This document shows positions 44,038 through 52,872 of a stretch of 64,000 bases of DNA, piece after piece. The DNA comes from CALAGJ01 sp964293305. GTDB taxonomy: Bacteria > Bacteroidota > Bacteroidia > Chitinophagales > Chitinophagaceae. Made by a program: the position numbers and the translations under genes. Below the pieces are notes generated by a model. The model did not search any database, was not told the DNA's origin, and saw only the letters and a program-made list of their open reading frames with translations. The stretch is taken from assembly GCA_964293305.1 (NCBI GenBank), contig CAXYYO010000004.1, positions 1 through 64,000 on the forward strand, in the 5' to 3' direction. How positions within the stretch are numbered: the stretch's first letter is position 1; each line of letters opens with the position of its first letter.

Positions 44038-44729
44038 GTCTCTTTTTATGTAGTTTTTTGTGGCTATCAAATGTGCAAGGTCAAAGAGCGCTAAACAGGC
44101 CTGGGCATGATGAAATGTCCTATTATTTTGGGCTCCAACTAGGATATGCTAGCATGGATTTCAATACCAACAAGCACCCCAAATTTCTACAGGATGACAG
44201 CATTTATAGTGCAGAGCCAGGTGCTAGTGGTGGATTTGCTGTGGGCTTTATTGCTACCAAAAAATTGAATACACATTGGCAAGCTCGTATAGCCCCTCAA
44301 TTAATTTTGGGTGGTGCACGCTCATTCACCTACCACCTCAAATATCCAAATGCCATACAGACTGAATTTTACAAGAAAAATCTTACCAGTACTTTTCTAA
44401 GCTTCCCTCTACAGTTCAAATTTAATAGTGATAGAATAGATAATTTTCGTGTTTATATGCTCGGAGGGTTATCTTATGATGTGGATTTGGCCAGTAATTC
44501 CAATGCAAGAAATGCAGAGGATTTAATAAAACTTAAACCTGCAGATTTTGGTGTACAAGCAGGTGTTGGCTTTAATTTTTATTTGAAATTTGTAACGCTA
44601 AGCCCTGAAATAAAAATAAGTACGGGTCTTACAAATGTGCATGCTAGAGATCCTTATCTCCAGTTTTCAAGTGTTTTTGATAAGCTATATAGCAGGAGCA
44701 TCATGTTTACACTCAATATTGAAGAGTAA
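44010..44729 (+). CDS. porT: PorT-family protein of the type IX secretion system
   Basis: The 239-residue exported protein has a signal peptide (LQISLFLCSFLWLSNVQG) and outer-membrane barrel strands (YYFGLQLGYASMDFN, LGGARSFTYHLKYP, FGVQAGVGFNFYLKF). This matches PorT, needed for type IX secretion of surface proteins. Its position directly after menG, overlapping by 28 bp, is the same order that I recall for porT/sprT in other Bacteroidota, which strengthens the call. It implies that the organism has a type IX system encoded elsewhere. Confidence 0.85.
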   Translation: MLYIRSLQISLFLCSFLWLSNVQGQRALNRPGHDEMSYYFGLQLGYASMDFNTNKHPKFLQDDSIYSAEPGASGGFAVGFIATKKLNTHWQARIAPQLILGGARSFTYHLKYPNAIQTEFYKKNLTSTFLSFPLQFKFNSDRIDNFRVYMLGGLSYDVDLASNSNARNAEDLIKLKPADFGVQAGVGFNFYLKFVTLSPEIKISTGLTNVHARDPYLQFSSVFDKLYSRSIMFTLNIEE

Positions 44730-44868
44730 GTTTTTTTGAGATCCTACTTTTGTTTTAATACATGCTTCTGAATCCGATCATTTCAACTCAGGTGAAGCAA
44801 TGGATTTTGTTAAGAAAAGTTCATAGGCAATAGAGATATCTACCCATAATTTTAAATTTCTAAAAAAA

Positions 44869-45912
44869 TCACCAACTACTTCTGGCTTCTGCAGTGGTAT
44901 CCATAGAAGCAAAACGACCTACTATAAATTGATGATATGCCGTAATGGCGATCATAGCAGCATTGTCCGTGCAAAATTCAAATGGAGGAATAAAGGTTTG
45001 GCATCCTTCTTTTTTGCCCCAAACTTCAAAAGCATTGCGCAGCCCTGTATTAGCACTCACGCCACCGGCAATACAAATATTTTTTACACCAGTTTGTTGT
45101 ACCGCTTTAGACAATTTTTTTAATAATACTTTTATAATAGTGTGCTGTACAGATGCACATAAATCATTCCTATTTTGCAGGATGAATGCAGGGTCTTGCT
45201 GTGCCTGCAAAAAATATAGCACAGAGGTTTTTAAACCGCTGAATGAATAATTCAGACCTGGTACTTGTGGCTCTGCAAATGAATAAACCTTTGGATTTCC
45301 CAAAGCCGCATATTGATCAATTAGTGGGCCGCCGGGATAGGGCAATCCAAGCATTTTAGCTGTTTTATCAAAAGCTTCGCCTGCGGCGTCATCTATTGTT
45401 TCTCCAATAATTTCTAATTCCATTGGGCTGGTAGCCTTTATAATTTGTGTATGCCCGCCACTAACTGTAAGACATAAAAAGGGGAATGTTGGAGCAGGAT
45501 TTTGGAGCAGATTTGCCAATACATGTGCCTGCATATGGTGCACTGCAAGCAAAGGTTTATTCCAAGCAAGTGCCAGCGATTTTGCAAACTGAGCCCCTAC
45601 TAATAAACTACCAATAAGTCCCGGACTCTGCGTAAATGCAATGGCATCAATTCTATTGATATACCCTAAAGTCGATATTGCCCCATCTTCTTTTGGAAAA
45701 GCTTTTAATAAAGCTTCGTTTACAACAGGTGCTATTTGTTGCAAATGAGCCCTGCTGGCCAGTTCTGGCACCACACCGCCATAAGCTTCATGCACGGCTT
45801 GACTGTTAATGATGTTAGAAAGGATCATACCATTGTGGCATACCGCGGCGGCAGTTTCATCACAAGATGATTCGATGGCAAGTATGGTGATATCGTGAGT
45901 TCTACTATCCAT
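44869..45912 (-). CDS. tsaD: tRNA N6-threonylcarbamoyladenosine transferase subunit TsaD
   Basis: TsaD transfers the threonylcarbamoyl group to A37 of ANN-reading tRNAs, together with TsaB and TsaE. The 347-residue product starts ILAIESSCDETAAAV, has the metal-binding AVHHMQAHVLA motif and the LTVSGGHTQI and IAGGVSANTGLR nucleotide-binding segments. A TATATTTG promoter match lies 17 bp upstream. It is monocistronic. Confidence 0.97.
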   Translation of the reverse strand: MDSRTHDITILAIESSCDETAAAVCHNGMILSNIINSQAVHEAYGGVVPELASRAHLQQIAPVVNEALLKAFPKEDGAISTLGYINRIDAIAFTQSPGLIGSLLVGAQFAKSLALAWNKPLLAVHHMQAHVLANLLQNPAPTFPFLCLTVSGGHTQIIKATSPMELEIIGETIDDAAGEAFDKTAKMLGLPYPGGPLIDQYAALGNPKVYSFAEPQVPGLNYSFSGLKTSVLYFLQAQQDPAFILQNRNDLCASVQHTIIKVLLKKLSKAVQQTGVKNICIAGGVSANTGLRNAFEVWGKKEGCQTFIPPFEFCTDNAAMIAITAYHQFIVGRFASMDTTAEARSSW

Positions 45913-45929
45913 GCAAGTATTAAAGATAC

Positions 45930-45937
45930 AAATATAT
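45930..45937 (-). promoter_or_regulatory. Bacteroidota-type -7 element for tsaD
   Basis: The minus strand reads TATATTTG, an exact TAnnTTTG match 17 bp upstream of the tsaD start. Confidence 0.4.
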
Positions 45938-46016
45938 CAAATCGCTATAGCTATCAACTTAATATAATTAAATTGATAGAATCATTTGCTTCATTCCCGA
46001 TATTTGAAGCCGATAT

Positions 46017-47375
46017 ATGAACTTAAAAAAATATTCAGTGCTTGCTGTGGATGATGATCTAGATGTACTTCTGGCAGTAAGGCTACTCTTGAAGAATGAA
46101 GTCAAAGAAATAATAACAGAAAAAAATCCGGCAAATATTCCATCTCTTCTATCGCAAGGTAAGTTTGATTTGGTTATGCTTGATATGAATTTTACTGCTT
46201 CAGTAAATACAGGAAATGAAGGTATTTATTGGCTAAAGCGTGTAAAAGAAATAAAACCCGATGTTGGGGTTATCATGATAACTGCCTACGGCGATATTGA
46301 TCTTGCTGTTCGTTGTGTAAAGGAGGGAGCCAACGATTTTGTAATAAAGCCTTGGCAAAATCAACGACTTTTGGATAGTATTGAAGATGCACTTCGGCAG
46401 GTAAAGAAAGAATCATCAATTTCAAAACTTGACAATGCTGAAAATATTATTGGCAAGGATTTGTTGGGAGAGAGTGAAGCCATGCAGCAAATCTTTTACA
46501 AAGTGAGAAAGATAGCGCCCACAGATGCAAATATTTTATTGTTGGGCGAAAATGGTACTGGGAAAGACCTAATTGCAAAATCTATTCACCAAAATTCATT
46601 GCGCAGCAAAAATCCTTTTGTAAAAGTAGATGTTGGAGCGCTCACAGAAACATTATTCGAAAGTGAACTCTTTGGACATAAAAAAGGTGCGTTTACAGAT
46701 GCTAGAGAAGATCGCATAGGAAGGTTCGAATCTGCAAATGGAGGTACCCTTTTTTTGGATGAAATTGGAAATATTGCTTTACAGCAGCAGGCTAAACTTT
46801 TATCTGTTTTACAAAATAGGCAGGTGATGAAATTGGGTACAAATACACCCATGCCTGTGGATATAAGGTTGGTATGTGCCACAAATGTACCCTTGCAAGA
46901 GCTGGCAAATGAAAACCGCTTTAGAAAGGATTTGATTTATAGAATCAATACCGTTGAAATTACATTGCCACCACTTCGTCAGCGAGTAGAAGATATTCCA
47001 TTACTTGCTAAGCATTTTGCGAAGCAGTATGGCTCAAAATATTCAAAACCTTTAATTGACTTAGATAAATCAGCCATCGAAAAATTAAAGCAGTATCAAT
47101 TTCCGGGTAATGTAAGAGAGTTGCAATACACAATTGAGCGTGCCATAATCATGAGTGAAGGGGATATCATTTCTGCAAGAGATTTGTTCTTTTCTCCCAT
47201 AGAATCAAACTACAGTGCTGCAGAAGAACCTGATGATATGAAGCTAAGTACCATGGAAAAAAATACGATATTGAAAGTAATTGAAAAATATAATGGAAAC
47301 ATTACAAAAGCAGCAAAGGAACTCGGCCTTACACGCACAGCACTTTATCGCAGACTAAGTAAATATGACATTTAA
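46017..47375 (+). CDS. Sigma-54-dependent response regulator (NtrC family)
   Basis: The 452-residue protein has a receiver domain (acidic pair at 12-13, phospho-acceptor Asp56), a sigma-54-interacting AAA+ domain (Walker A GENGTGKD near residue 175) and a Fis-type C-terminal helix-turn-helix (GNITKAAKELGLTRTALYRR). The sigma-54 contact loop reads GAFTDA instead of the textbook GAFTGA. It would activate RpoN promoters once phosphorylated by the kinase encoded 9 bp downstream. Confidence 0.95.
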   Translation: MNLKKYSVLAVDDDLDVLLAVRLLLKNEVKEIITEKNPANIPSLLSQGKFDLVMLDMNFTASVNTGNEGIYWLKRVKEIKPDVGVIMITAYGDIDLAVRCVKEGANDFVIKPWQNQRLLDSIEDALRQVKKESSISKLDNAENIIGKDLLGESEAMQQIFYKVRKIAPTDANILLLGENGTGKDLIAKSIHQNSLRSKNPFVKVDVGALTETLFESELFGHKKGAFTDAREDRIGRFESANGGTLFLDEIGNIALQQQAKLLSVLQNRQVMKLGTNTPMPVDIRLVCATNVPLQELANENRFRKDLIYRINTVEITLPPLRQRVEDIPLLAKHFAKQYGSKYSKPLIDLDKSAIEKLKQYQFPGNVRELQYTIERAIIMSEGDIISARDLFFSPIESNYSAAEEPDDMKLSTMEKNTILKVIEKYNGNITKAAKELGLTRTALYRRLSKYDI

Positions 47376-47384
47376 TTTTTACCG

Positions 47385-48728
47385 ATGAAACCAAACCCAC
47401 TGATAAAAATATTTGGGAAAACTATTTTACTGGCAATTGTACTATTTAGTATTTCATTTTTATTTCTAAAAGAGCAGTATCTATTTGCAGTTTTATTGAT
47501 TCCGGTAGTGATATGGTTGGTTGCAGAATTTTATAGATTTCACAAGAAATCTTTGTTGGAAGTGGAAGAGTTTGTACAATCAGTTCATTATCGAGATTTC
47601 ACTAGGTATTTTGATGTGAAACATTCCCCTTCAGAGTTGCAAATGCTTCGCAAAGGCTTTAATGATATAAACACGACACTAAAAGTTATCAGCAAGGAGA
47701 AAGAAACGCAATACCAATATCTTCAAAAAATTTTAGAGCTTGTAGATACTGGTATATTATCTTATGAATTAGAAAGCGGAACCGTGGTATGGATGAACGA
47801 ATCCATCAAAAAATTACTCCAGATTCCTTATTTGAAATCTATACAATCATTAGATAAAAGATATCCCGCATTATGCGCTCAGGTGGTTGAAATAAAACCG
47901 GGGGATGCCATTATCAGTGATATACCGGTAGAGCATAATAATATGAAGGTTTTAATGTCTGCCACTGCATTTCAAACAGAGGGGAAAGTATATAAACTTA
48001 TTGCTTTCCAAAATATTAATGCAGCTATAGATGAAACTGAGAGCAAGGCTTGGCAGAAACTACTCCGTGTTATGACACATGAAATAATGAATTCAGTAGC
48101 TCCTATATCTTCTCTTGCTGAAACTTTAAAAAATCTTTTGAGCCAAACAAAAGAAAATGTTTCTCCATACAATCAAAATATATTTGAAGATATAGTGTTG
48201 GGTATGGATACTATTAAAAGGCGAAGTGAAGGGCTATTAAAATTTGCCCAAACCTTTAGAAACCTTAATCAGATTACTCATCTGAATCTTCGTAAATTTT
48301 ATGTGAGAGATTTATTTGAAAATATGCTTAGGCTCATGATGCCCTCTCTACAACAAAAAAGCATTGAAACTGAAATCATTCTGAAAGATCCTGATTTGCA
48401 GATTGAAGCAGATATTGAATTATTAGAGCAGGTTTGTATTAATCTATTGCTCAATGCTATAGAAGCTGTAAAAGAAAGTGCCGATCCTCGAATCATTTTA
48501 GTAGCAGCAATCAATAATAATAAACATCCTTATATAAAAATAGCAGACAATGGATCTGGTATAGCACCTGATGTTATAGACAAGATCTTTATTCCTTTCT
48601 TTAGTACAAAAAAGAGTGGAGGTGGTATTGGTTTAAGTTTATGTAAGCAGATTATGATGCTGCACAAAGGAAACATCAATGTACAAAGCAGCACCGAGAC
48701 CGGCACTGCTTTTACTTTGATTTTTTAG
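47385..48728 (+). CDS. Sensor histidine kinase
   Basis: The 447-residue protein has two N-terminal membrane spans close together (about residues 12-48) and almost no periplasmic loop, then a PAS-like region, a dimerisation/phospho-acceptor helix with His232 (MTHEIMNSVAPISSLAETL) and an HATPase domain (NLLLNAIEAV, DNGSGIAPDV, GGGIGLSLCKQIM). The missing loop suggests sensing of membrane or cytosolic signals. It is the cognate kinase of the sigma-54 activator just upstream. Confidence 0.94.
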   Translation: MKPNPLIKIFGKTILLAIVLFSISFLFLKEQYLFAVLLIPVVIWLVAEFYRFHKKSLLEVEEFVQSVHYRDFTRYFDVKHSPSELQMLRKGFNDINTTLKVISKEKETQYQYLQKILELVDTGILSYELESGTVVWMNESIKKLLQIPYLKSIQSLDKRYPALCAQVVEIKPGDAIISDIPVEHNNMKVLMSATAFQTEGKVYKLIAFQNINAAIDETESKAWQKLLRVMTHEIMNSVAPISSLAETLKNLLSQTKENVSPYNQNIFEDIVLGMDTIKRRSEGLLKFAQTFRNLNQITHLNLRKFYVRDLFENMLRLMMPSLQQKSIETEIILKDPDLQIEADIELLEQVCINLLLNAIEAVKESADPRIILVAAINNNKHPYIKIADNGSGIAPDVIDKIFIPFFSTKKSGGGIGLSLCKQIMMLHKGNINVQSSTETGTAFTLIF

Positions 48729-48730
48729 TA

Positions 48731-49180
48731 TTATGGCATTATAATCAAACCGCCTTCTATGCTTACTAATTCTAAGTCAAAAATTAATTCTTTACCAGCC
48801 AAAGGGTGATTGGCATCCAAGGTAACTTCTGTTGTTGAAACTGCCGTGATTACAACAGGTACTACATGGCCTTGACCATCATTCATTTGTAGTTGCATGC
48901 CGGGCTCAGGTTTTAAATCTTCTGGAAATTTATCTATTGGAAAAACAATAATCTGCTCATCCAGTACTTCTCCATATGCCTCTGCGGCAGGTATATTAAT
49001 TGTTTTTTTATCACCTATTGACATACCAGTTACGCCGTCATCAAATCCTTTAATGACCATACCGCTGCCTACTTTAAATTCCAAAGGTTCCCTGTTAGCA
49101 CTACTGTCAAAGGTAGAGCCATCTGTAAGGCGACCGTGATAGTGTACTTTTATTGTATCGCCTTTTTGTACTTGCTTCAT
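48731..49180 (-). CDS. FKBP-type peptidyl-prolyl isomerase (SlyD-like)
   Basis: The 149-residue protein has the FKBP core with SlyD-type features: VHYHGRLTDGSTFDSSANRE, GSGMVIKGFDDGVTGMSIGDKK, then an inserted-flap part (EAYGEVLDEQIIVFPIDKFP) and LDANHPLAGKELIFDLELV. It has no signal peptide, so it acts as a cytosolic folding catalyst. The His-rich metal-binding tail of SlyD is absent. An exact TAnnTTTGC promoter match lies at 49223-49231. Confidence 0.92.
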   Translation of the reverse strand: MKQVQKGDTIKVHYHGRLTDGSTFDSSANREPLEFKVGSGMVIKGFDDGVTGMSIGDKKTINIPAAEAYGEVLDEQIIVFPIDKFPEDLKPEPGMQLQMNDGQGHVVPVVITAVSTTEVTLDANHPLAGKELIFDLELVSIEGGLIIMP

Positions 49181-49222
49181 ACTTGTTTTTTATGATTGAG
49201 CAATAAATTTTGCCCGCAGGGC

Positions 49223-49231
49223 GCAAAAATA
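49223..49231 (-). promoter_or_regulatory. Bacteroidota-type -7 element for FKBP gene
   Basis: The minus strand reads TATTTTTGC, an exact TAnnTTTGC match 43 bp upstream of the FKBP start. Confidence 0.45.
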
Positions 49232-49247
49232 ACTTTAAATCACAAAA

Positions 49248-49272
49248 AAAACCGTGAATTGAAAACGGTTTT
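49248..49272. terminator. Hairpin between FKBP promoter and tRNA-Leu
   Basis: A perfect 8-bp stem (aaaaccgt at 49248-49255, acggtttt at 49265-49272, 9-nt loop) has A runs on the left and T on the right. It could insulate the FKBP and tRNA transcription units, but no gene ends here on the plus strand. Confidence 0.3.
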
Positions 49273-49381
49273 GTACAACATCGATGAAAAATTGTACCAA
49301 TTCCCCAAATTTGAGACAAAGTGAAAGTATATCTGCAATATTTTTTGATACTAAGGTTGGTCACCGTATTATTGCACCCTT

Positions 49382-49465
49382 GCCCAGATGGCGGAATTGG
49401 TAGACGCGTCAGACTCAAAATCTGGTATCCGCAAGGATGTGCAGGTTCGATTCCTGTTCTGGGCA
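49382..49465 (+). tRNA. tRNA-Leu (anticodon CAA)
   Basis: The 84-nt gene has a perfect 7-bp acceptor stem (gcccaga with tctgggc), a D arm (ggcggaattggtagacgc), an anticodon stem with loop CTCAAAA giving anticodon CAA (reads UUG), a long type II variable arm typical of Leu, and a T arm with ggttcgattcc. The discriminator base is A, as expected for Leu. The CCA end is not encoded. A strong terminator starts 5 bp downstream. Confidence 0.96.
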
Positions 49466-49469
49466 CATT

Positions 49470-49492
49470 CCCCGCAGTTGCGGGGTTTTTTT
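49470..49492 (+). terminator. Rho-independent terminator of tRNA-Leu
   Basis: A 6-bp GC stem (ccccgc at 49470-49475, gcgggg at 49480-49485, loop agtt) is followed by seven T residues. Confidence 0.9.
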
Positions 49493-49729
49493 ATGCAAAA
49501 CTCTAGGTGATGTTAATAAATCTTAAAATTTTATAAGCGGTTGTCGATAAATTTTTATTTTTTCTTAATTAATTCATTTTCAATTATATAGACATATATT
49601 TTCGATTGTTAAAAAATAAATTTGAGCATTCGTGCAGCATTTTTTAACAAAATATTGCCTTTTTCTGAGGCCAAATTTGGCTCAGGTTTTAATATTTATA
49701 CTTTTACAAGCTAAAAAAAAGTTCAGCAC

Positions 49730-52700
49730 ATGACAAGAAAACTATGGTTTAGTTTCTGCGCCATGCTGTTATTCATCACAGCATTGAGTGCACAAAACAT
49801 GACAGTAACCGGTAAGGTTACAGATGACAAAGGTGCCGCAATTGAAGGAGCCTCCATATTGGAAAAAGGCACTACAAACGGTACAACTTCCAACTCTTTA
49901 GGTGTTTTCACATTACAAGTAAAAAATGGCGCTACTATCGTAGTTTCTGCTGTTGGTTTCGGTAAAATGGAATCACTTGCTAAAGATCAGGTTAATTTTT
50001 CTCTTAAAACCGCCGTTACAGACTTGAATGAAGTAGTAGTTACAACTTCATTAGGTATTCAACGTCAGGCAAAAGAGTTAGGTTATTCAACAGCAAAAGT
50101 TTCTTCAAAAGAGATTACCCAAGCTAAAGTTGTAAACCTACAAAATGGTTTAACTGGTAAAGTTTCAGGTTTAAACATACAAACCACTAATAATGGTGTG
50201 TTTGCAGATACCAGAATTTTGCTTAGGGGTATTCGTTCACTCACTGGTAATAATCAACCAATGCTTATTTTGGATGGTGTGCCTTTAAGTTTGAGCTATA
50301 TCTCATCTGTAAACCCTAATGATATTGCGGATGTAAACATTTTGAAATCTTCTTCTGCAACAGCTATTTATGGACCGGAAGGTGTAAATGGTGCCATTAT
50401 TGTTACTACGAAACGTGGTAATAAAGGTAAACCACAAATACAATTTAGTAATACAACTCAAATTGAAACTGTGGCTTATATACCAAAATTGCAAACACAA
50501 TTTGGTGGTGGTTCTTCTATTGATGCTAATGGTTATGGTGTTTATGACCCTATTGAGAATCAGGGTTATGGAGATGCATTTGATGGTTCACTTCGTCAAA
50601 TTGGACGTGATGCACCTGATGGAAGTAAGTATGAAGTTACTTATGTAGCAAGACCTGATGAGAAAAGAGACTTTTGGGATAAGGGTATTACCAATCAGAC
50701 TGATGTTTCTTTTTCAACTGGAGATTTCTACCTGAGTGCACAAAACGTATCTATCAATGGTATTGTGCCAAAAGATAAAAATAATCGTATTAACTTAAGA
50801 ATGAGAGCAGACAAAGAGTATAAGAATTTTAGAGCAGCTTTTAATTTGAACTATACTCAAAGTAATTTTAATGTAACAACTCAACCTGGACGTGATGAAT
50901 CTGTTTATTGGAACGTTGTAAACACACCAATGAACATTCCGCTTACAAACTTTGAAGATTGGCAAAATGACTATTGGTCAAGCCCTGATGGTTACTATAA
51001 TGATTATTATACAAATCCATATTTTATCATTGATAACTATAGAACAGACGGCCGCTCTGATGATTTATTTGGAAATATAGAGTTAAATTATAAGCCGCTT
51101 TCTTGGTTAGGCTTTACTTACAGATTAGCCGGTACGCTAACTAATTTGAATACAAAAAGCACAGTAGCTCCCTTTACTTATTCACAGGATGCTAAAAACA
51201 GTGGTAAATCAATTGCCCAATCCGGTGATATTGTAGCTTCTGTTGATGATTTGAATACATTCTCAAACAGGTTGACATCTGAGATTTTTGCTTCAATTAA
51301 TCATGATTTTAATGATGTTAAATTCAGTGCAGTTCTTGGTCAGTCATTTAGAGAAATTTCTACAAAATTTACAAATGTTACAAGTAACAACCTCGGTCAG
51401 TCCACATTGTACAACGCTGTTGTAAGAAAGGGTGAGCCTGGCGTTGGAGTTGGTGACAGCAAACAAAGATTACAACGTTTCTTTGGTAAAATTGGATTAG
51501 GGTACAGGGGTTGGATATTTGGAGAATTTACTGGTAGTTATGATATGGATAGCAGATTAGCTAACCCTTTTCAAGAAGTTAATTTCTCAGATCTCGGTTA
51601 TTTCTATCCAGGTGGAAGTTTGTCAATTCTTCTACATGAGTTAGTACCTGGATTATCTGGAAATACATTAAGCTACTTTAAGCTCAGAGGAGCAATTTCA
51701 AAAACAGGTAATGTTAACCTTTCTCCATACTCTTTAGAGAATACTTATGGCATTGCCACCTTCTTCCCTTATGGTGAAATCCAAGGTTTTCAATCAAGTA
51801 CAACACTTGTACAAAGTTCATATAGGCCCGAATTTGTGAATAACAAAGAGGTTGGTATTGAATTAGGATTTTTGAATAACAAAATCAACTTTGAAGCTAC
51901 TGCATACACTCAGAATAATACAGATCAGGTAATCAACGTAGCTTATTCTGGTACAACAGGTTACACAAACTCATTATTGAACGCAGCTAGTTTCGATAAT
52001 AAGGGTCTTGAATTTGATTTACGTTTGACTCCATTGATTAATTTAGGTAATTTCTCTATGGACCTTAAATTGAATTACAGCTTACAAGACAGTAAAGTAA
52101 ATTCAATTATCGAAGGTGTAGATGAGTTAGGAGTTGGTTTGGCAAACTTTGCAATTGTAGGTTCTCCAGCATTTGTGTTCAAATTAACTGACTATGTAAG
52201 AGACGATGAAGGACGAGTTATTGTGGATGCATCAACTGGTATGCCAAGTAGAAATCCAAACACAGCTGTTTTTGGTCGCACACTTCCTAAACATCTCTTC
52301 GGTATTAATTTATCTTTAAATTGGAAAGACTTTTCTTTCAATGCAGTGGCCGACTATAGAGGTGGCAACGAAATACTTAGTTCCAGTTTAGGATCTGCTT
52401 TAGATTTTTCCGGTATATCAGAGCGTAGTGGTCAAAATGATAGACAAGCATTTGTGTTCCCAAATTCTGTTTACAATACAGGAACCGCAGATGCACCTAA
52501 ATATGAGCCTAATACAAGTATTTATACCAAATCTTATGGTTATAATTTCTGGTCTCAGGATATCAATACTGGTGTTCAATCCAACTATTTGTCAAGTGGT
52601 GCTTTCTGGAAATTAAGAGAAGTATCTTTAATCTATACCATACCACAATCAGTATTTAAAGGTGGTGTTGGAACTGTAATTAAAGGTGCAAGCGTAGCAG

Positions 52701-52858
52701 TAACAGGTAGAAACTTGGCTACATGGCTTCCTAAGAGCAACCAATGGACAGATCCTGAGTTTTCAGCTTCTACCACTTCAAATGGTCAAGGTGTAAATAA
52801 CATTTTCAATACAGTACCTACCCGTATTTTCGGATTTAGTGTATCTGTACAATTTTAA
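49730..52858 (+). CDS. SusC/RagA-family TonB-linked outer-membrane transporter
   Basis: The 1042-residue protein has a signal peptide (LWFSFCAMLLFITALSAQ), a carboxypeptidase-like regulatory domain (VTGKVTDDKGAAIEGASIL, about residues 24-100), a TonB-box-like LNEVVVT, a plug domain (GVNGAIIVTTKRG) and a beta-barrel ending in RIFGFSVSVQF. It imports oligomeric nutrients through the outer membrane with its SusD partner, encoded 14 bp downstream. Upstream, tacttttac near 49700 resembles the -7 element. No enzyme or regulator that would reveal the substrate is present. Confidence 0.95.
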   Translation: MTRKLWFSFCAMLLFITALSAQNMTVTGKVTDDKGAAIEGASILEKGTTNGTTSNSLGVFTLQVKNGATIVVSAVGFGKMESLAKDQVNFSLKTAVTDLNEVVVTTSLGIQRQAKELGYSTAKVSSKEITQAKVVNLQNGLTGKVSGLNIQTTNNGVFADTRILLRGIRSLTGNNQPMLILDGVPLSLSYISSVNPNDIADVNILKSSSATAIYGPEGVNGAIIVTTKRGNKGKPQIQFSNTTQIETVAYIPKLQTQFGGGSSIDANGYGVYDPIENQGYGDAFDGSLRQIGRDAPDGSKYEVTYVARPDEKRDFWDKGITNQTDVSFSTGDFYLSAQNVSINGIVPKDKNNRINLRMRADKEYKNFRAAFNLNYTQSNFNVTTQPGRDESVYWNVVNTPMNIPLTNFEDWQNDYWSSPDGYYNDYYTNPYFIIDNYRTDGRSDDLFGNIELNYKPLSWLGFTYRLAGTLTNLNTKSTVAPFTYSQDAKNSGKSIAQSGDIVASVDDLNTFSNRLTSEIFASINHDFNDVKFSAVLGQSFREISTKFTNVTSNNLGQSTLYNAVVRKGEPGVGVGDSKQRLQRFFGKIGLGYRGWIFGEFTGSYDMDSRLANPFQEVNFSDLGYFYPGGSLSILLHELVPGLSGNTLSYFKLRGAISKTGNVNLSPYSLENTYGIATFFPYGEIQGFQSSTTLVQSSYRPEFVNNKEVGIELGFLNNKINFEATAYTQNNTDQVINVAYSGTTGYTNSLLNAASFDNKGLEFDLRLTPLINLGNFSMDLKLNYSLQDSKVNSIIEGVDELGVGLANFAIVGSPAFVFKLTDYVRDDEGRVIVDASTGMPSRNPNTAVFGRTLPKHLFGINLSLNWKDFSFNAVADYRGGNEILSSSLGSALDFSGISERSGQNDRQAFVFPNSVYNTGTADAPKYEPNTSIYTKSYGYNFWSQDINTGVQSNYLSSGAFWKLREVSLIYTIPQSVFKGGVGTVIKGASVAVTGRNLATWLPKSNQWTDPEFSASTTSNGQGVNNIFNTVPTRIFGFSVSVQF

Positions 52859-52872
52859 ATTAAGAAATCACA

